Counted from the first letter of the stretch, positions 1 through 8,991 are shown. The stretch: DNA of 64,000 bases from an uncultured Lachnospiraceae bacterium (GCA_900551235.1 URUU01000005.1:6840-70839); one strand, 5' to 3'. Numbers and translations are program-made. The notes: generated by a model not told the origin, from the sequence alone.

Positions 1-2
1 AT

Positions 3-917
3 CTTGCAAGTGTATATGGTGCACAGGGTGTTAAAGTCAACTGGGATGGCGTCAATCTTTTTTCATCCCCGGATGCAGCAGCCGATGTGTTAGATACAGC
101 AGATAATGGCAGCGAATATACCATTATTTCTGAGGAGGACGACTGGTATCAGGTACAGATGGATGATGCGACAACCGCATACGTTCCGGCAGAAGATGTA
201 CAGGAAACCATTATTACAGAGCGTGCGATTTCACTTCAGGCGCAGGAGAGCGGAGCTTCCTATATTTATACAGACAGTACTGCGGCAGGGGATGTGAATG
301 ACAGTACAGAAGTGACGGACTGGAATGCTTCTTATACAGAGGATTACAGCGCAGGAGATACTTATACGGACAGCACACAGGAAGATGCTCCTTATACAGA
401 AAATACGTACAGCGAAGATACATATACCAACTATGCTTATACGGAGGAGCAGATGACCGGAAATACGGGAAATGATACCGGGTATACACAGCCGGAAACG
501 GAAACACCTGCAGCAGGACCGGAGGCAGGAGATGTTTCTGATACACCGGATTCTGCGCAGACAGAAGAGACGGTCACAACTGCAAATGCAGATGATCTGA
601 ACCTGCTGGCAGCGATCATTTACTGCGAAGCAGGAAATCAGAGCCGTGAAGGAAAAGTAGCAGTTGGAGCAGTTGTTCTGAACCGTGTGGCAAGCAGTTC
701 CTTCCCAAACAGCATCCACGATGTTGTATATCAGAGCGGACAGTTTACACCGGCATCCAGCGGAGCACTGGCAGGAGCACTGGCAAGCGGTGTGCCAGGT
801 GCATGTATAGAAGCGGCACAGGCAGCTTTGAATGGTGAGAATCCGGTAGGCGGAGCACTCTATTTTAACACCGGTTCCGGAAGAGGAACAAAGATCGGAG
901 CGCATCAGTTCTATTAA
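3..917 (+). CDS. SH3-domain cell wall hydrolase, SleB type (5' partial)
   Basis: The reading frame is open from base 3 to the stop at 915-917 and its start lies before the window; the GTG at 87 is internal. The first visible part resembles a bacterial SH3 domain (VNLFSSPD, then DDWYQVQM and AYVPAEDV), which usually binds cell wall. A long Thr/Tyr/Glu/Asp-rich linker follows. The last 105 residues match the SleB/CwlJ-like Hydrolase_2 fold: NLLAAIIYCEAGNQSREGK carries the conserved Glu of this family, followed by VAVGAVVLNRV and ALYFNTG. The product is probably an exported peptidoglycan hydrolase (lytic transglycosylase or amidase). SleB and CwlJ act in spore germination, but SH3-SleB proteins of Lachnospiraceae may serve in vegetative wall turnover. 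The signal peptide is not visible because the 5' end is missing. Confidence 0.85.
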   Translation, partial: LASVYGAQGVKVNWDGVNLFSSPDAAADVLDTADNGSEYTIISEEDDWYQVQMDDATTAYVPAEDVQETIITERAISLQAQESGASYIYTDSTAAGDVNDSTEVTDWNASYTEDYSAGDTYTDSTQEDAPYTENTYSEDTYTNYAYTEEQMTGNTGNDTGYTQPETETPAAGPEAGDVSDTPDSAQTEETVTTANADDLNLLAAIIYCEAGNQSREGKVAVGAVVLNRVASSSFPNSIHDVVYQSGQFTPASSGALAGALASGVPGACIEAAQAALNGENPVGGALYFNTGSGRGTKIGAHQFY

Positions 918-933
918 AATACAGAAATATTTC

Positions 934-973
934 ATACCCTGAAGCAGAACAGATGATGCTTCGGGGTATTTTT
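934..973 (+). terminator. Rho-independent terminator after the wall hydrolase
   Basis: A 12-bp stem (934-945 with 958-969, one G-T pair) with a 12-nt loop is followed by a short T run. It lies 17 bases after the hydrolase stop codon. Confidence 0.8.
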
Positions 974-1007
974 ATGATTTGTTTATAAGAATTTTCCGTT
1001 CTTTTGC

Positions 1008-1037
1008 TTGACAGAGAATAGCTTTTTCGCATATTAT
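1008..1037 (+). promoter_or_regulatory. Probable sigma-A promoter for the TetR gene
   Basis: A consensus TTGACA (1008-1013) is separated by 18 bases from TATTAT (1032-1037), about 75 bases before the TetR start codon. Confidence 0.55.
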
Positions 1038-1113
1038 GATGCCGTATGATATCTTTTTTACAGGACGAGATGTTGTGGAAAAGGGATTTGATTGGAACAG
1101 GAGTAGATAAACG

Positions 1114-1668
1114 ATGGCTATAGATATGAAAAAAACGATTGCAGAAGCAGCAAGCAGTCTTTTATTTGAAAAAAGAGTCAAGAAACTGACGGTGAAAGAT
1201 ATTGTGGAAGAATGTCACATTACCAGACAGGCATTTTATTATCATTTTGAAGATATTCCGGATCTGATTCACTGGGTATTATATCAGGAAGTAGATGTGA
1301 TACTGGAGGAATGTATGGCAGAGCAGGATATTGAAAGAGGAATCCGTCATTTCTTTTCCCTGGCTGCTCAGCTTCAGCCTTATGCGATACGGGGAATACA
1401 ATCCAGTTATGGAGATGAGATCGGCAGACTGCTGGAGCAGTTTTTCTATGATCTGTTTCAGAAAGTGGTGGATCTTCAGAACTGGTATGAGGGATATTCC
1501 GAAAAAGACAGACAGTTTATCCTGCATTATCATTGCCAGGCTGTTATGGGACTGCTTCGGGAATGGACAAAACAGGATACGGAGAATATCAATTACATAG
1601 TTCATCAGATTTACCTTCTGCTAATGGGCAAGAGTGTTATGGTATCAAAAGAGGATGACAGTTTATAA
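1114..1668 (+). CDS. TetR/AcrR family transcriptional regulator
   Basis: A 184-residue protein of normal TetR length. The N-terminal 50 residues form the three-helix DNA-binding domain: an AEAASSLLFEKRVKKLTVKDI helix region, then the helix-turn-helix EECHITRQAFYYHFEDIPDL with the family's Y-YHF signature. The C-terminal helical half would bind the ligand and dimerise; its ligand cannot be read from sequence. The ATG at 1114 follows an AGGAG motif. The gene has its own promoter and a strong terminator overlapping its stop, so it is monocistronic. By position it probably represses the MMPL exporter gene about 0.8 kb downstream, since TetR-MMPL pairs are common in this group; that link is an inference and no operator was identified. 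Confidence 0.88.
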   Translation: MAIDMKKTIAEAASSLLFEKRVKKLTVKDIVEECHITRQAFYYHFEDIPDLIHWVLYQEVDVILEECMAEQDIERGIRHFFSLAAQLQPYAIRGIQSSYGDEIGRLLEQFFYDLFQKVVDLQNWYEGYSEKDRQFILHYHCQAVMGLLREWTKQDTENINYIVHQIYLLLMGKSVMVSKEDDSL

Positions 1669-1711
1669 AATATCCGCAGTGTAAAGTTATTTTACACTGC
1701 GGATATTTTGT
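1667..1711 (+). terminator. Strong terminator overlapping the TetR stop codon
   Basis: A perfect 19-bp stem (1667-1685 with 1691-1709) has a 5-nt loop and A-rich and T-rich flanks. Its 5' arm begins within the TAA stop codon. The symmetry would let it work in both directions. Confidence 0.9.
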
Positions 1712-1740
1712 CTATATCAGCTTCTGTTATTTTTGCTATT

Positions 1741-1945
1741 ATATGATGTGGGTGTCAAAAGTTCCCAACATGATGCCTACGGATTGTTCCGTGCGTTGCA
1801 CTCCCACAATCCTCACCAGTATTCGCATATCGTGGGATTATCATCCCACTTTTATGCTCATATCTGGGCGGGTCCCAAGGTCTTTCATCCACCTATGAGC
1901 AAGCTTATGTGGATTTAGACCTTTTGACCCTGGCATCATTATATT
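1741..1945. repeat. Structured intergenic repeat, family 1, long copy
   Basis: This fills most of the 330-base gap between TetR and the next gene. Outer arms (1741-1761 and 1921-1945) are imperfect inverted repeats around ATGATG...GTCAAAAG. Inside lie GATGCC (1772) paired with GGCATC (1932), a 7-bp stem (1781-1787 with 1806-1812) enclosing a 4-bp stem (1791-1794 with 1798-1801), the block TATTCGCATATCGTGG (1820-1835), and an 8-bp inverted repeat TGCTCATA/TATGAGCA. A shorter copy lies at 32875-32963, with base changes that keep the stems paired. The element has no convincing ORF. It could be a non-autonomous mobile repeat or a structured RNA. Confidence 0.7.
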
Positions 1946-1998
1946 AAACGGTAGCTGTTCGAAGCGAAGTAAAATCAAAATGGAAAAGAGGTGTGCAT

Positions 1999-2415
1999 AT
2001 GACACATGATATATTTTCGGTAAAATTGTATGAACTGGATAAAACGATCGGTCAGCTTCACAGTCGTATCGAACAGGGAGAGATGGATTCTCCGGAACAG
2101 ATAGCAGGAGAGATACGGGAAATCCGAAGAGAATGCAGGGAAGACAGAGAAATCCTACATAATAAGATGAAATATAGCAAAGCAAAGCTGGTAGGCAGGA
2201 TATCAGAGGCATATGAGCGTGTGGATCAGGTACTCCAGGAAGTCCAGGAGCAGACAGGCATTGGTTTTACGGAGGGGAAGAGGGCAGGGCTCTCAGCAGA
2301 AAACAGGACACTTATGGCAGAATATCTGCTCGATTTTGCAATGCTTGCGGCAAATCATGCGTTGCTGGTATCGCTGGAGGCAATCCAGGCGCAGAAAGAA
2401 CAGCCAACAGAATAA
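1999..2415 (+). CDS. Hypothetical helical protein upstream of MMPL exporter
   Basis: A 138-residue protein that I do not recognise. The ATG at 1999 is chosen over an in-frame GTG two codons upstream because AGAGG lies at a normal distance. No signal peptide or membrane segment is visible. The first two thirds are highly charged, with heptad-like spacing (LDKTIGQLHSRIEQGE, EIREIRRECREDREIL), suggesting a coiled coil or helical bundle. The C-terminal part (TLMAEYLLDFAMLAANHALL) is a more hydrophobic helix. It sits 72 bases before the MMPL exporter gene on the same strand with no terminator between them, so the two are probably co-transcribed. A role as a cytoplasmic accessory factor for the exporter is possible but not shown. 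Confidence 0.7.
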   Translation: MTHDIFSVKLYELDKTIGQLHSRIEQGEMDSPEQIAGEIREIRRECREDREILHNKMKYSKAKLVGRISEAYERVDQVLQEVQEQTGIGFTEGKRAGLSAENRTLMAEYLLDFAMLAANHALLVSLEAIQAQKEQPTE

Positions 2416-2487
2416 TATTGGTTATGGGATGAAGAATCTGGTATTTGGAGTTCTGGTATCATCATAAAATATAAGGAAAGATAGGAG

Positions 2488-4593
2488 ATGACAAACATGG
2501 TTAAGACGGGAAAATGGATTGCAAAACATCGTGTACTGATCGTATTGCTCGGAATTTTGCTTTTGATTCCATCTGTTATAGGAACCATAAAAACAAGAAT
2601 TAACTATGATATTTTAAGTTACCTTCCAGAGACACTTGAGACGGTAAAGGGACAGGATGTCATGGTGGATGAATTTGGCACCGGTGCTTTTTCAATGGTC
2701 GTTGTCGAAGATATGCCGATGAAAGATGTGCAGAAACTGAAAAATCAGTTTGAAGAAATGGAACATGTCAAAAAAGTACTCTGGTATGATGATATTGCGG
2801 ATATCAGCGTACCATCCAGTATGATGCCAAAAGATCTGAAAAATATTTTCTTTGAGGAAGATTCTACGATGATGCTGGTTCTGTTTGACAATACCACCTC
2901 CTCTGATGAGGCGATGGAGGCAGTCACAGGTATGCGTGCGATTGTAGACAAACAGTGTTTTATCAGTGGTATGTCCGGTGTTGTAACTGATATCAAGAAC
3001 CTGTGTCTGCAGGAACTTCCTATTTATGTGGCAATCGCGGCACTGTTTTCTTTTATCGTACTGGAAATCACCGGAACTTCCTTTGTTGTGCCGATTCTGT
3101 TCCTGCTTTGTATCGGAATCTCCATTCTGTATAATATGGGAACGAATATTTTCCTGGGTGAGATTTCTTATCTGACACAGGCACTGGTAGCAATCCTTCA
3201 GCTTGGTGTTACGATGGACTACTCCATCTTCCTGCTGGACAGTTTTGAAGAGAATAAAAAGCGATTCCCAGGAGAAAAGAACAGAGCAATGGGCCATGCA
3301 ATATCCAATACCTTCAAATCCATCGTCTCCAGTTCCATCACAACGGTAGCCGGTTTCGCAGCACTGTGCCTGATGACCTTTGCACTCGGCAAAAACCTTG
3401 GTATTGTAATGGCCAAAGGTGTTATCATCGGGGTTGTCTGCTGTGTCACGCTGCTGCCTGCAATCATTCTGATCTTTGATCCGCTGATCGAAAAGACCAA
3501 ACATAAACCGCTGATCAAAAATACCAACAAGCTGTCAGCTTTTATTATTAAACACTACAAGATCTGGCTGGCAATCTTCTGTATCGGACTGCTTCCGGCT
3601 GTGTATGGAAACAATCACACAAAGATTTATTACAATATTGATGAGTCTCTTCCGGCAAGCCTGGATTCTAATGTGGCCAATAAGAAGCTGAAAGATACTT
3701 TCAATATGAGTACCATGCATATCATCATGATGGATAAGAATATCTCAAATGCAGATAAGACAACACTGATGAAAGACATTGAAAAAGTCGATGGTGTGAA
3801 ATGGGCATTTGGTCTGAACAGTGTATTTGGTGCGAATGTTCCGGCATCCATGATACCAAAGGATGTAAAAGAGATGCTGCAAAGTGACGGTCAGGAACTG
3901 GTATTTGTATGCTCTGAGTACAGTTCGGCAACCGATGAATCCAACAGCCAGATTGCGAAGATCAATGATCTGGTAAAGAAATACGATTCCGATGGAATGG
4001 TTATTGGTGAAGCACCATTGATGAAAGACCTTCAGGATGTAACGGATGTTGACCTGGTAAATGTAAACGTTGCCTCCGTTGCAGCAATTTTCATCATCAT
4101 CATGCTGGTATTTAAATCCATTTCTGTTCCGATCATTCTGGTGGCCGTAATCGAGTTTGCCATTAATGTCAATATGGCAATCCCGTTCTTCCAGGGAATC
4201 GAGCTTCCATTCGTGGCAAGTATTGTAGTCGGAACCATTCAGCTTGGTGCGACCGTAGACTATGCGATCCTGATGACAAGCCGTTACCAGAAAGAGCGAA
4301 GAAAAGGACTTGGCAAGAAAGAAGCCGTTATGAACGCACACAAAGCCTGTGCACTGTCAATCATGACAAGTGGATTCAGTTTCTTTGCAGCAACCTTTGG
4401 TGTAGCGTGGTATTCAAAAGTTGATATGATCGGTGCAATCTGTACGCTGTTATCAAGAGGTGCCCTGATCAGTATGGCATGTGTAATCTTTATTCTGCCT
4501 GCAATGTTTATCATTTTTGATAAAGTGATCTGCAGGACATCCATTGATTTCCTTGGTCAGAAGGCAAAAGCAAAGGCTGCAGCAAAGGCATAA
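2488..4593 (+). CDS. MMPL/RND-family transporter
   Basis: A 701-residue membrane protein with the duplicated architecture of MMPL/RND transporters. Each half has one N-terminal membrane helix (WIAKHRVLIVLLGILLLIP; later KHYKIWLAIFCIGLLP), an extracytoplasmic domain of about 140 residues, and a bundle of five helices. Both halves carry the family motif with an Asp in the fourth helix (QLGVTMDYSIFLLDSF and QLGATVDYAILMTSRYQ), the residue expected to couple to the proton gradient. It probably exports a lipid, hydrophobic peptide or drug; the substrate is unknown. The start is ambiguous: ATG 2488 has AAGGAAAG upstream, while ATG 2497 is better spaced from AGGAG. The nearest regulator is the TetR gene upstream. 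A terminator follows. Confidence 0.9.
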   Translation: MTNMVKTGKWIAKHRVLIVLLGILLLIPSVIGTIKTRINYDILSYLPETLETVKGQDVMVDEFGTGAFSMVVVEDMPMKDVQKLKNQFEEMEHVKKVLWYDDIADISVPSSMMPKDLKNIFFEEDSTMMLVLFDNTTSSDEAMEAVTGMRAIVDKQCFISGMSGVVTDIKNLCLQELPIYVAIAALFSFIVLEITGTSFVVPILFLLCIGISILYNMGTNIFLGEISYLTQALVAILQLGVTMDYSIFLLDSFEENKKRFPGEKNRAMGHAISNTFKSIVSSSITTVAGFAALCLMTFALGKNLGIVMAKGVIIGVVCCVTLLPAIILIFDPLIEKTKHKPLIKNTNKLSAFIIKHYKIWLAIFCIGLLPAVYGNNHTKIYYNIDESLPASLDSNVANKKLKDTFNMSTMHIIMMDKNISNADKTTLMKDIEKVDGVKWAFGLNSVFGANVPASMIPKDVKEMLQSDGQELVFVCSEYSSATDESNSQIAKINDLVKKYDSDGMVIGEAPLMKDLQDVTDVDLVNVNVASVAAIFIIIMLVFKSISVPIILVAVIEFAINVNMAIPFFQGIELPFVASIVVGTIQLGATVDYAILMTSRYQKERRKGLGKKEAVMNAHKACALSIMTSGFSFFAATFGVAWYSKVDMIGAICTLLSRGALISMACVIFILPAMFIIFDKVICRTSIDFLGQKAKAKAAAKA

Positions 4594-4608
4594 AGTACGC
4601 AGAAAAGG

Positions 4609-4646
4609 AAAACCCCCTGAAGTAAACAAAGCTTTGGGGGGTTTTT
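4609..4646 (+). terminator. Terminator after the MMPL gene
   Basis: An A-run and five C residues pair with six G residues and a T5 run across a partly paired loop, directly after the MMPL stop. The remaining gap to 4828 holds a possible TATAAT (4752-4757) without a clear -35 box. Confidence 0.75.
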
Positions 4647-4827
4647 GAGTGCAGAAAAAGAAACAGCAGACCGAAACTAGAGAAAAAATTAAGAAACGAA
4701 ATAAAAATGTCATAATTACATCACAATTTCGTAATAAGATATAAAAGTATTTATAATAGTATAGTAAGCGGCATTGTGCCATTATCACCAAGGTATCAAA
4801 AAAACAGGAATAGAGAAAGGATGCGCT

Positions 4828-5811
4828 ATGAAAAAACAGATAAAAAAAGCGGCTGCCTTATTATTGACGGCAGCTCTGGTGGTCGGAACAACGGCATGCG
4901 GAACCAAAGGACAGCAGGCAGAAGGAACGGATGGAACAACGGTTATCAAGGTCGCATATCAGTATGGACTTGCCTATGCACCATTGACTGTGATGCAGGA
5001 ACAGGGATTGATTGAAAAGAATTATGATGGAGATATCAAGGTAGAATGGGTGAGTCTGAACTCCGGATCTGCAATCAATGAAGGAATGGCATCTGGGGAT
5101 ATTGATGTTGCGTGTATGGGGATTGCACCGTTTATTACCGGAGTAACCGCGGGCATACCATATAAAATGTATGGAACGATTGCAGCTCAGCCAAACGAAC
5201 TGCTGACCAATGACAGCAGCATCAAGTCTTTAAAAGATATTACGGAAGACAAGAAGATTTCAGTCGTCAATATCGGAAGCATCCAGCATATTTTTCTGGC
5301 GATGCTTGCAAAAGCAGAACTGGGAGATGCACATGCACTGGATAACAATCTGGTAGCCATGTCTCATCCGGATGGTATGACAGCACTGCTGTCCGGCAGT
5401 GTGGCATGTCAGCTTACAACGGCTCCTTATATTTTCAAGGCAAAAGAGCAGGACGGTATCCAGGAAGCAGAAAGTCTTGACAGTGTATGGCCGGACGGCA
5501 ACGCATTTATCGTAGGTCTGGTAGCGGATGATCTTTACAAGAATCAGCCGGAGGTTTATCAGGCGATCGTGGATGCTACGCAGGAAGCGATGGATTACCT
5601 GAACAACAATCAGGAGGATGCAGCCGCATTGCTGTGCCAGAAAGAAGATGTATCTGCAGAAACGATGCTTGACTGGATGCAGGATCCAGGCTGTGTATAT
5701 GATATGAAGCTGCCAGGTGTGATGGATATGGCAGAATTTATGGCAGAAAATGACTTTATAGACAAAGCACCGGAATCTTTTGAAGCAATCACAACAGAGT
5801 CAGCAAGATAA
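4828..5811 (+). CDS. ABC transporter substrate-binding lipoprotein (SsuA/TauA/NMT1-like)
   Basis: A 327-residue extracytoplasmic binding protein. The ATG at 4828 follows GAAAGG; an upstream in-frame start would put residues before the signal peptide. The signal peptide ends in a lipobox (LVVGTTACG), so the protein should be lipid-anchored outside the membrane. The mature region resembles the nitrate/sulfonate/taurine and thiamine-precursor binding family: KVAYQYGLAYAPLTVMQEQGLIEK opens the fold, then INEGMASGDIDVACMGIAPFI and SVVNIGSIQHIFLAMLAK. The ligand cannot be deduced. It starts a run of seven tightly spaced genes: permease, ATPase, then an MBOAT/SGNH/ligase/carrier set. That suggests that what it binds is connected with surface acylation, though this is inference. 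Confidence 0.88.
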   Translation: MKKQIKKAAALLLTAALVVGTTACGTKGQQAEGTDGTTVIKVAYQYGLAYAPLTVMQEQGLIEKNYDGDIKVEWVSLNSGSAINEGMASGDIDVACMGIAPFITGVTAGIPYKMYGTIAAQPNELLTNDSSIKSLKDITEDKKISVVNIGSIQHIFLAMLAKAELGDAHALDNNLVAMSHPDGMTALLSGSVACQLTTAPYIFKAKEQDGIQEAESLDSVWPDGNAFIVGLVADDLYKNQPEVYQAIVDATQEAMDYLNNNQEDAAALLCQKEDVSAETMLDWMQDPGCVYDMKLPGVMDMAEFMAENDFIDKAPESFEAITTESAR

Positions 5812-5827
5812 CGAAAAGGGAATGACG

Positions 5828-6595
5828 ATGAAGAGCTTAAGGAATCAGATTATATTTATTATTGCTTTTTTAGCTGTATGGCAGATCGTATATCAGATGG
5901 GAACATTTCCAGAATTGATGTTCCCATCTCCGGGGAAGATTTTAAATTCTCTGGCGAAAGGATTTTCCCAGGATGGTTTGGGCAAGATGACGCTTTATTC
6001 CATGAGCCTGATCGCAAAAGGACTGTTTATAGGTATTGTACTGGCATTTATCATGTCCGGTCTTTCGATTATGAGCAAGACAGTATATTCGATTTATCAT
6101 ATGATCGTTTCGCTGTGTGACCTGATTCCAGGTGTTGCACTGTTGCCACTGGCTATTCTGTGGATGGGAATCGGAGAAGGAACCATTATCCTGATTGTGG
6201 TACATTCCATTATCTGGCCAATGTCCAGAAGTATTATGGATGGATTTCGTGCCGTTCCGCGTATTTACATAGAATCCGGTCAGAATATGGGACTGAACCG
6301 ACTGTCACTGGTAACCGGTATTTATATTCCGGCATCGTTTTCCTATATCCTTTCCGGTATCCGTACCGGATGGGCACGTGCATGGCGTGGTCTGATCAGT
6401 GCAGAGATGATCTTTGGAACGACCAGTTCCGGAGCTGGTATCGGATGGTTTATTTTTATGAAGCGAACCAACGTAGACATCGCAGGAGTCTTCGCGGCAC
6501 TGCTGGTGATCATCCTGATCGGTATTGTAGTAGAGTATGGTGTATTCCATACAATCGAGAAACTGACACTTAAGAAATGGGGGATGAGCAGATGA
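5828..6595 (+). CDS. ABC transporter permease (SsuC/TauC-like)
   Basis: A 255-residue integral membrane protein of the BPD_transp_1 family. ATG 5828 is preferred to ATG 5822 because AAAGGG at 5815-5820 is correctly spaced only for it. Six hydrophobic segments are visible, beginning with NQIIFIIAFLAVWQIVYQ. The EAA-loop that contacts the ATPase reads AVPRIYIESGQNMGLNRLSL, as in SsuC/TauC proteins. The gene starts 17 bases after the binding-protein stop and overlaps the ATPase start by four bases (ATGA at 6592), so translation of the two is coupled. Together the three genes should form an importer for a small organic solute of the alkanesulfonate/taurine/pyrimidine class. Confidence 0.9.
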   Translation: MKSLRNQIIFIIAFLAVWQIVYQMGTFPELMFPSPGKILNSLAKGFSQDGLGKMTLYSMSLIAKGLFIGIVLAFIMSGLSIMSKTVYSIYHMIVSLCDLIPGVALLPLAILWMGIGEGTIILIVVHSIIWPMSRSIMDGFRAVPRIYIESGQNMGLNRLSLVTGIYIPASFSYILSGIRTGWARAWRGLISAEMIFGTTSSGAGIGWFIFMKRTNVDIAGVFAALLVIILIGIVVEYGVFHTIEKLTLKKWGMSR

Positions 6596-7374
6596 CACAG
6601 GAGCAAAAAGGGAAAACTCCCGTTCTGGAAGTGCAGAACCTTACAAAGGTTTATTATGACAATGCAGGAAAAGGCGAAAACAGCGAAATTCTCAAAAATG
6701 TCGATTTTACCATGTATCCGGGAGAATTTGTATGCATCCTCGGACCATCCGGATGCGGCAAGACAACGTTTCTGCGCTGCATCGGAGGTTTTGAACAGTT
6801 TGAAGGTACGATCAGGGTAAACGGAGAGCCGATCAAAGGACCTGGCATTGACCGTGTTATGGTATTTCAGGATTTTAATCAGCTCCTTCCATGGAAAACA
6901 GTAGAAAAAAATGTGCAGTATCCACTGAAGATACAGGGCATGAAAGATAAAGAGAAACTGCGTCAGATTTCGGATGAGTGTCTGGAAAAAGTCGATCTGC
7001 TTTCCTGCCGGACACAGTATCCGCATCAGCTTTCCGGCGGTATGAAGCAGAGGGTGGCGATCGCAAAAGCACTGGCAGTTAAACCGCAGATCATTCTGAT
7101 GGATGAGCCGTTTGCCAGTCTGGATGCTATGACCAGAAACCGATTACAGGAAGAACTGATGCGGCTGCATCAGAAAGAAAAGGTAACGGTAATCTTTATT
7201 ACACATAATATTCAGGAGGCAGTCTGTCTTGGAACAAGGATTCTTGTTATGGCAAAACAGGGCGGGATCAAGATGGATGTACCAAATACGATCCCGAAAC
7301 CGGTGACACCGGCTTCCGAAGGTTACGGTAAAATGTGGGATATGTTCAACAAAGCACTGCATCAGGATACATAA
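6592..7374 (+). CDS. ABC transporter ATP-binding protein (SsuB/TauB-like)
   Basis: A 260-residue cytoplasmic ATPase. ATG 6592 overlaps the permease stop and has GGGG upstream; an earlier ATG at 6577 lies inside the permease gene. All motifs are intact: Walker A GPSGCGKTT at residues 51-59, Q-loop VMVFQDFNQLLPWKTV, signature LSGGMKQR, Walker B IILMDEPFASLD and switch His FITHN. The QLLPW stretch after the Q-loop is typical of the nitrate/sulfonate/taurine ATPases. The stop is 12 bases before the MBOAT start with a ribosome binding site in the gap, so the transporter and surface-modification genes are one transcription unit. Confidence 0.92.
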   Translation: MTQEQKGKTPVLEVQNLTKVYYDNAGKGENSEILKNVDFTMYPGEFVCILGPSGCGKTTFLRCIGGFEQFEGTIRVNGEPIKGPGIDRVMVFQDFNQLLPWKTVEKNVQYPLKIQGMKDKEKLRQISDECLEKVDLLSCRTQYPHQLSGGMKQRVAIAKALAVKPQIILMDEPFASLDAMTRNRLQEELMRLHQKEKVTVIFITHNIQEAVCLGTRILVMAKQGGIKMDVPNTIPKPVTPASEGYGKMWDMFNKALHQDT

Positions 7375-7386
7375 CAGGAGAAAACT

Positions 7387-8976
7387 ATGTCGTACACATC
7401 ATCTACCTATCTGTTTTTTCTTGCAGCAGTATTTTTCGTCTATTATATCATTCGGCCAAAATACCGCATGTATGTACTGCTTGTCGCAAATATTCTGTTT
7501 TATCTGGCAGCCGGCTGGGATCAGTTCCTGGTCCTGCTTCTGGCTGCTGCGGTTTCCTATGCTGCAGCAAACAAAATGGGAGATCTGCATGCGGCATTTA
7601 AAGAAAAGAAAAAACAGGGAGATCTGGATCGCAAACAGATCAAACAGCTAAAAGAAGAAAATAAACAACAGAGAAAACGTATTCTTATACGAGGACTGAT
7701 CTTAAACATTGGTATTCTGATCGTGTTTAAATATACAAACTTCCTTCTTGGAAGCGCGTATTCGATTCTGGATCTTTTGGGGATTGGTCACGGAACACAG
7801 CTTTTCCGACTGATCATGCCGCTGGGAATTTCCTTTTTTACTTTCCAGATTTTATCGTATATGATCGATGTTTATAAGGGAAAAGTGGAGCCGCAGAGAA
7901 ACTTCCTCAAATATCTGCTTTACATATCCTTCTTTCCAAGTGTGGTACAAGGTCCGATCCCGCGCTACGCTGATCTGGGAACACAACTGTATGAAGAACA
8001 CAAATTTGAATATGACAATTTAAGGGATGGATGTATCCTGATCTTGTGGGGATTTGCCAAAAAACTGATCCTCGCAGAAAGACTGGGAACTTTTGTGGAG
8101 CAGATTTACGGAAATTACACGATGTATACCGGTGTGATCTTCCTGGTGGCAACCGCAGCATTTTCCATACAGATCTATGCAGATTTTTCCGGCTGCATGG
8201 ACATTGCTTCGGGAACAGCCAGACTGTTTGGCATCCGTCTGGCACCGAATTTTTTGCGTCCATATTTTTCAAAAACGATGCCGGAATTCTGGAGACGCTG
8301 GCATGTAACGCTTGGAAACTGGTTTAAGGATTACGTCTTTTATCCGATTTCCATTTCCAAATTCTCACTGGACCTGAATAAAAAGGCAAGAAAACGTTTT
8401 GGCAATGAAGTCGGAAGAATCGTTTCTTCTTCCATACCGATCCTGGCGGTATGGCTTCTGACCGGTATCTGGCATGGACCGGACTGGAAATACGTGACCT
8501 GGGGACTCTTCCACGGGCTTCTGATCATGCTGAGCATGATCTTTACTCCATACAATGAAAGACTGGTACAGAAGTTACACATTAAGACAGGCTGTTTCAG
8601 CTTCCGCCTGTTCCAGATGACAAGGACGTTCCTTTTGTGCTGTCTTGGACGTGTATTTTTCCGGGCAGATGATTTCGGGGCTGCCATCAGTATTCTAAAA
8701 CGGACTTTTGCCGATACGGGTATCTGGCGTATTACAAATGGCAAGCTCTTTAAATACGGACTGAATCAGGCAAATATGACGGTTGTGGCAGTTGCGGTCC
8801 TTGTGCTGTTTATCGTCAGCATGCTTCAGGAAAAGATGGATGTGCTCGAAGCACTGAAAAAGCAGAATCTGGTATTTCGCTGGGTACTGATCTATGCACT
8901 TTTGATGGCGGTTGTGATTTTTGGCATGTATGGACCGGGATATGATCCTTCTGCATTTATTTATGAAAAATTTTAG
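7387..8976 (+). CDS. MBOAT family O-acyltransferase (DltB/AlgI-like)
   Basis: A 529-residue polytopic membrane protein with about ten hydrophobic segments. It has the MBOAT hallmarks: FWRRWHVTLGNWFKDYVFYP in the centre and the active-site region LLTGIWHGPDWKYVTWGLFHG with its conserved His. PRYADL and PLGISFFTFQ are also typical. It is longer than DltB (about 400 residues) and in these motifs is closer to AlgI-type alginate acetylases. A charged, probably cytoplasmic insert rich in Lys/Gln lies near residues 70-100. These enzymes move an acyl group from a cytoplasmic donor across the membrane. The neighbouring DltD-like, ligase and carrier genes suggest the donor is the carrier-bound acyl group and the acceptor is a surface polymer. 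Confidence 0.9.
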   Translation: MSYTSSTYLFFLAAVFFVYYIIRPKYRMYVLLVANILFYLAAGWDQFLVLLLAAAVSYAAANKMGDLHAAFKEKKKQGDLDRKQIKQLKEENKQQRKRILIRGLILNIGILIVFKYTNFLLGSAYSILDLLGIGHGTQLFRLIMPLGISFFTFQILSYMIDVYKGKVEPQRNFLKYLLYISFFPSVVQGPIPRYADLGTQLYEEHKFEYDNLRDGCILILWGFAKKLILAERLGTFVEQIYGNYTMYTGVIFLVATAAFSIQIYADFSGCMDIASGTARLFGIRLAPNFLRPYFSKTMPEFWRRWHVTLGNWFKDYVFYPISISKFSLDLNKKARKRFGNEVGRIVSSSIPILAVWLLTGIWHGPDWKYVTWGLFHGLLIMLSMIFTPYNERLVQKLHIKTGCFSFRLFQMTRTFLLCCLGRVFFRADDFGAAISILKRTFADTGIWRITNGKLFKYGLNQANMTVVAVAVLVLFIVSMLQEKMDVLEALKKQNLVFRWVLIYALLMAVVIFGMYGPGYDPSAFIYEKF

Positions 8977-8991
8977 GGAGGTACATATCAG

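Noticed and set aside
1733..1918. 61-codon + strand frame within the long family 1 repeat
   Set aside because: No ribosome site; it lies across conserved hairpins, and the short copy of the repeat does not preserve it.
2692..3504. 270-codon - strand frame opposite the MMPL gene
   Set aside because: The opposite strand encodes a complete MMPL protein with both conserved halves; the antisense product has no recognisable features.
4647..4827. Riboswitch upstream of the importer operon
   Set aside because: The leader is A+T-rich with only a small GGCA/TGCC hairpin. No conserved thiamine, B12, SAM, lysine or other known riboswitch core was recognised.
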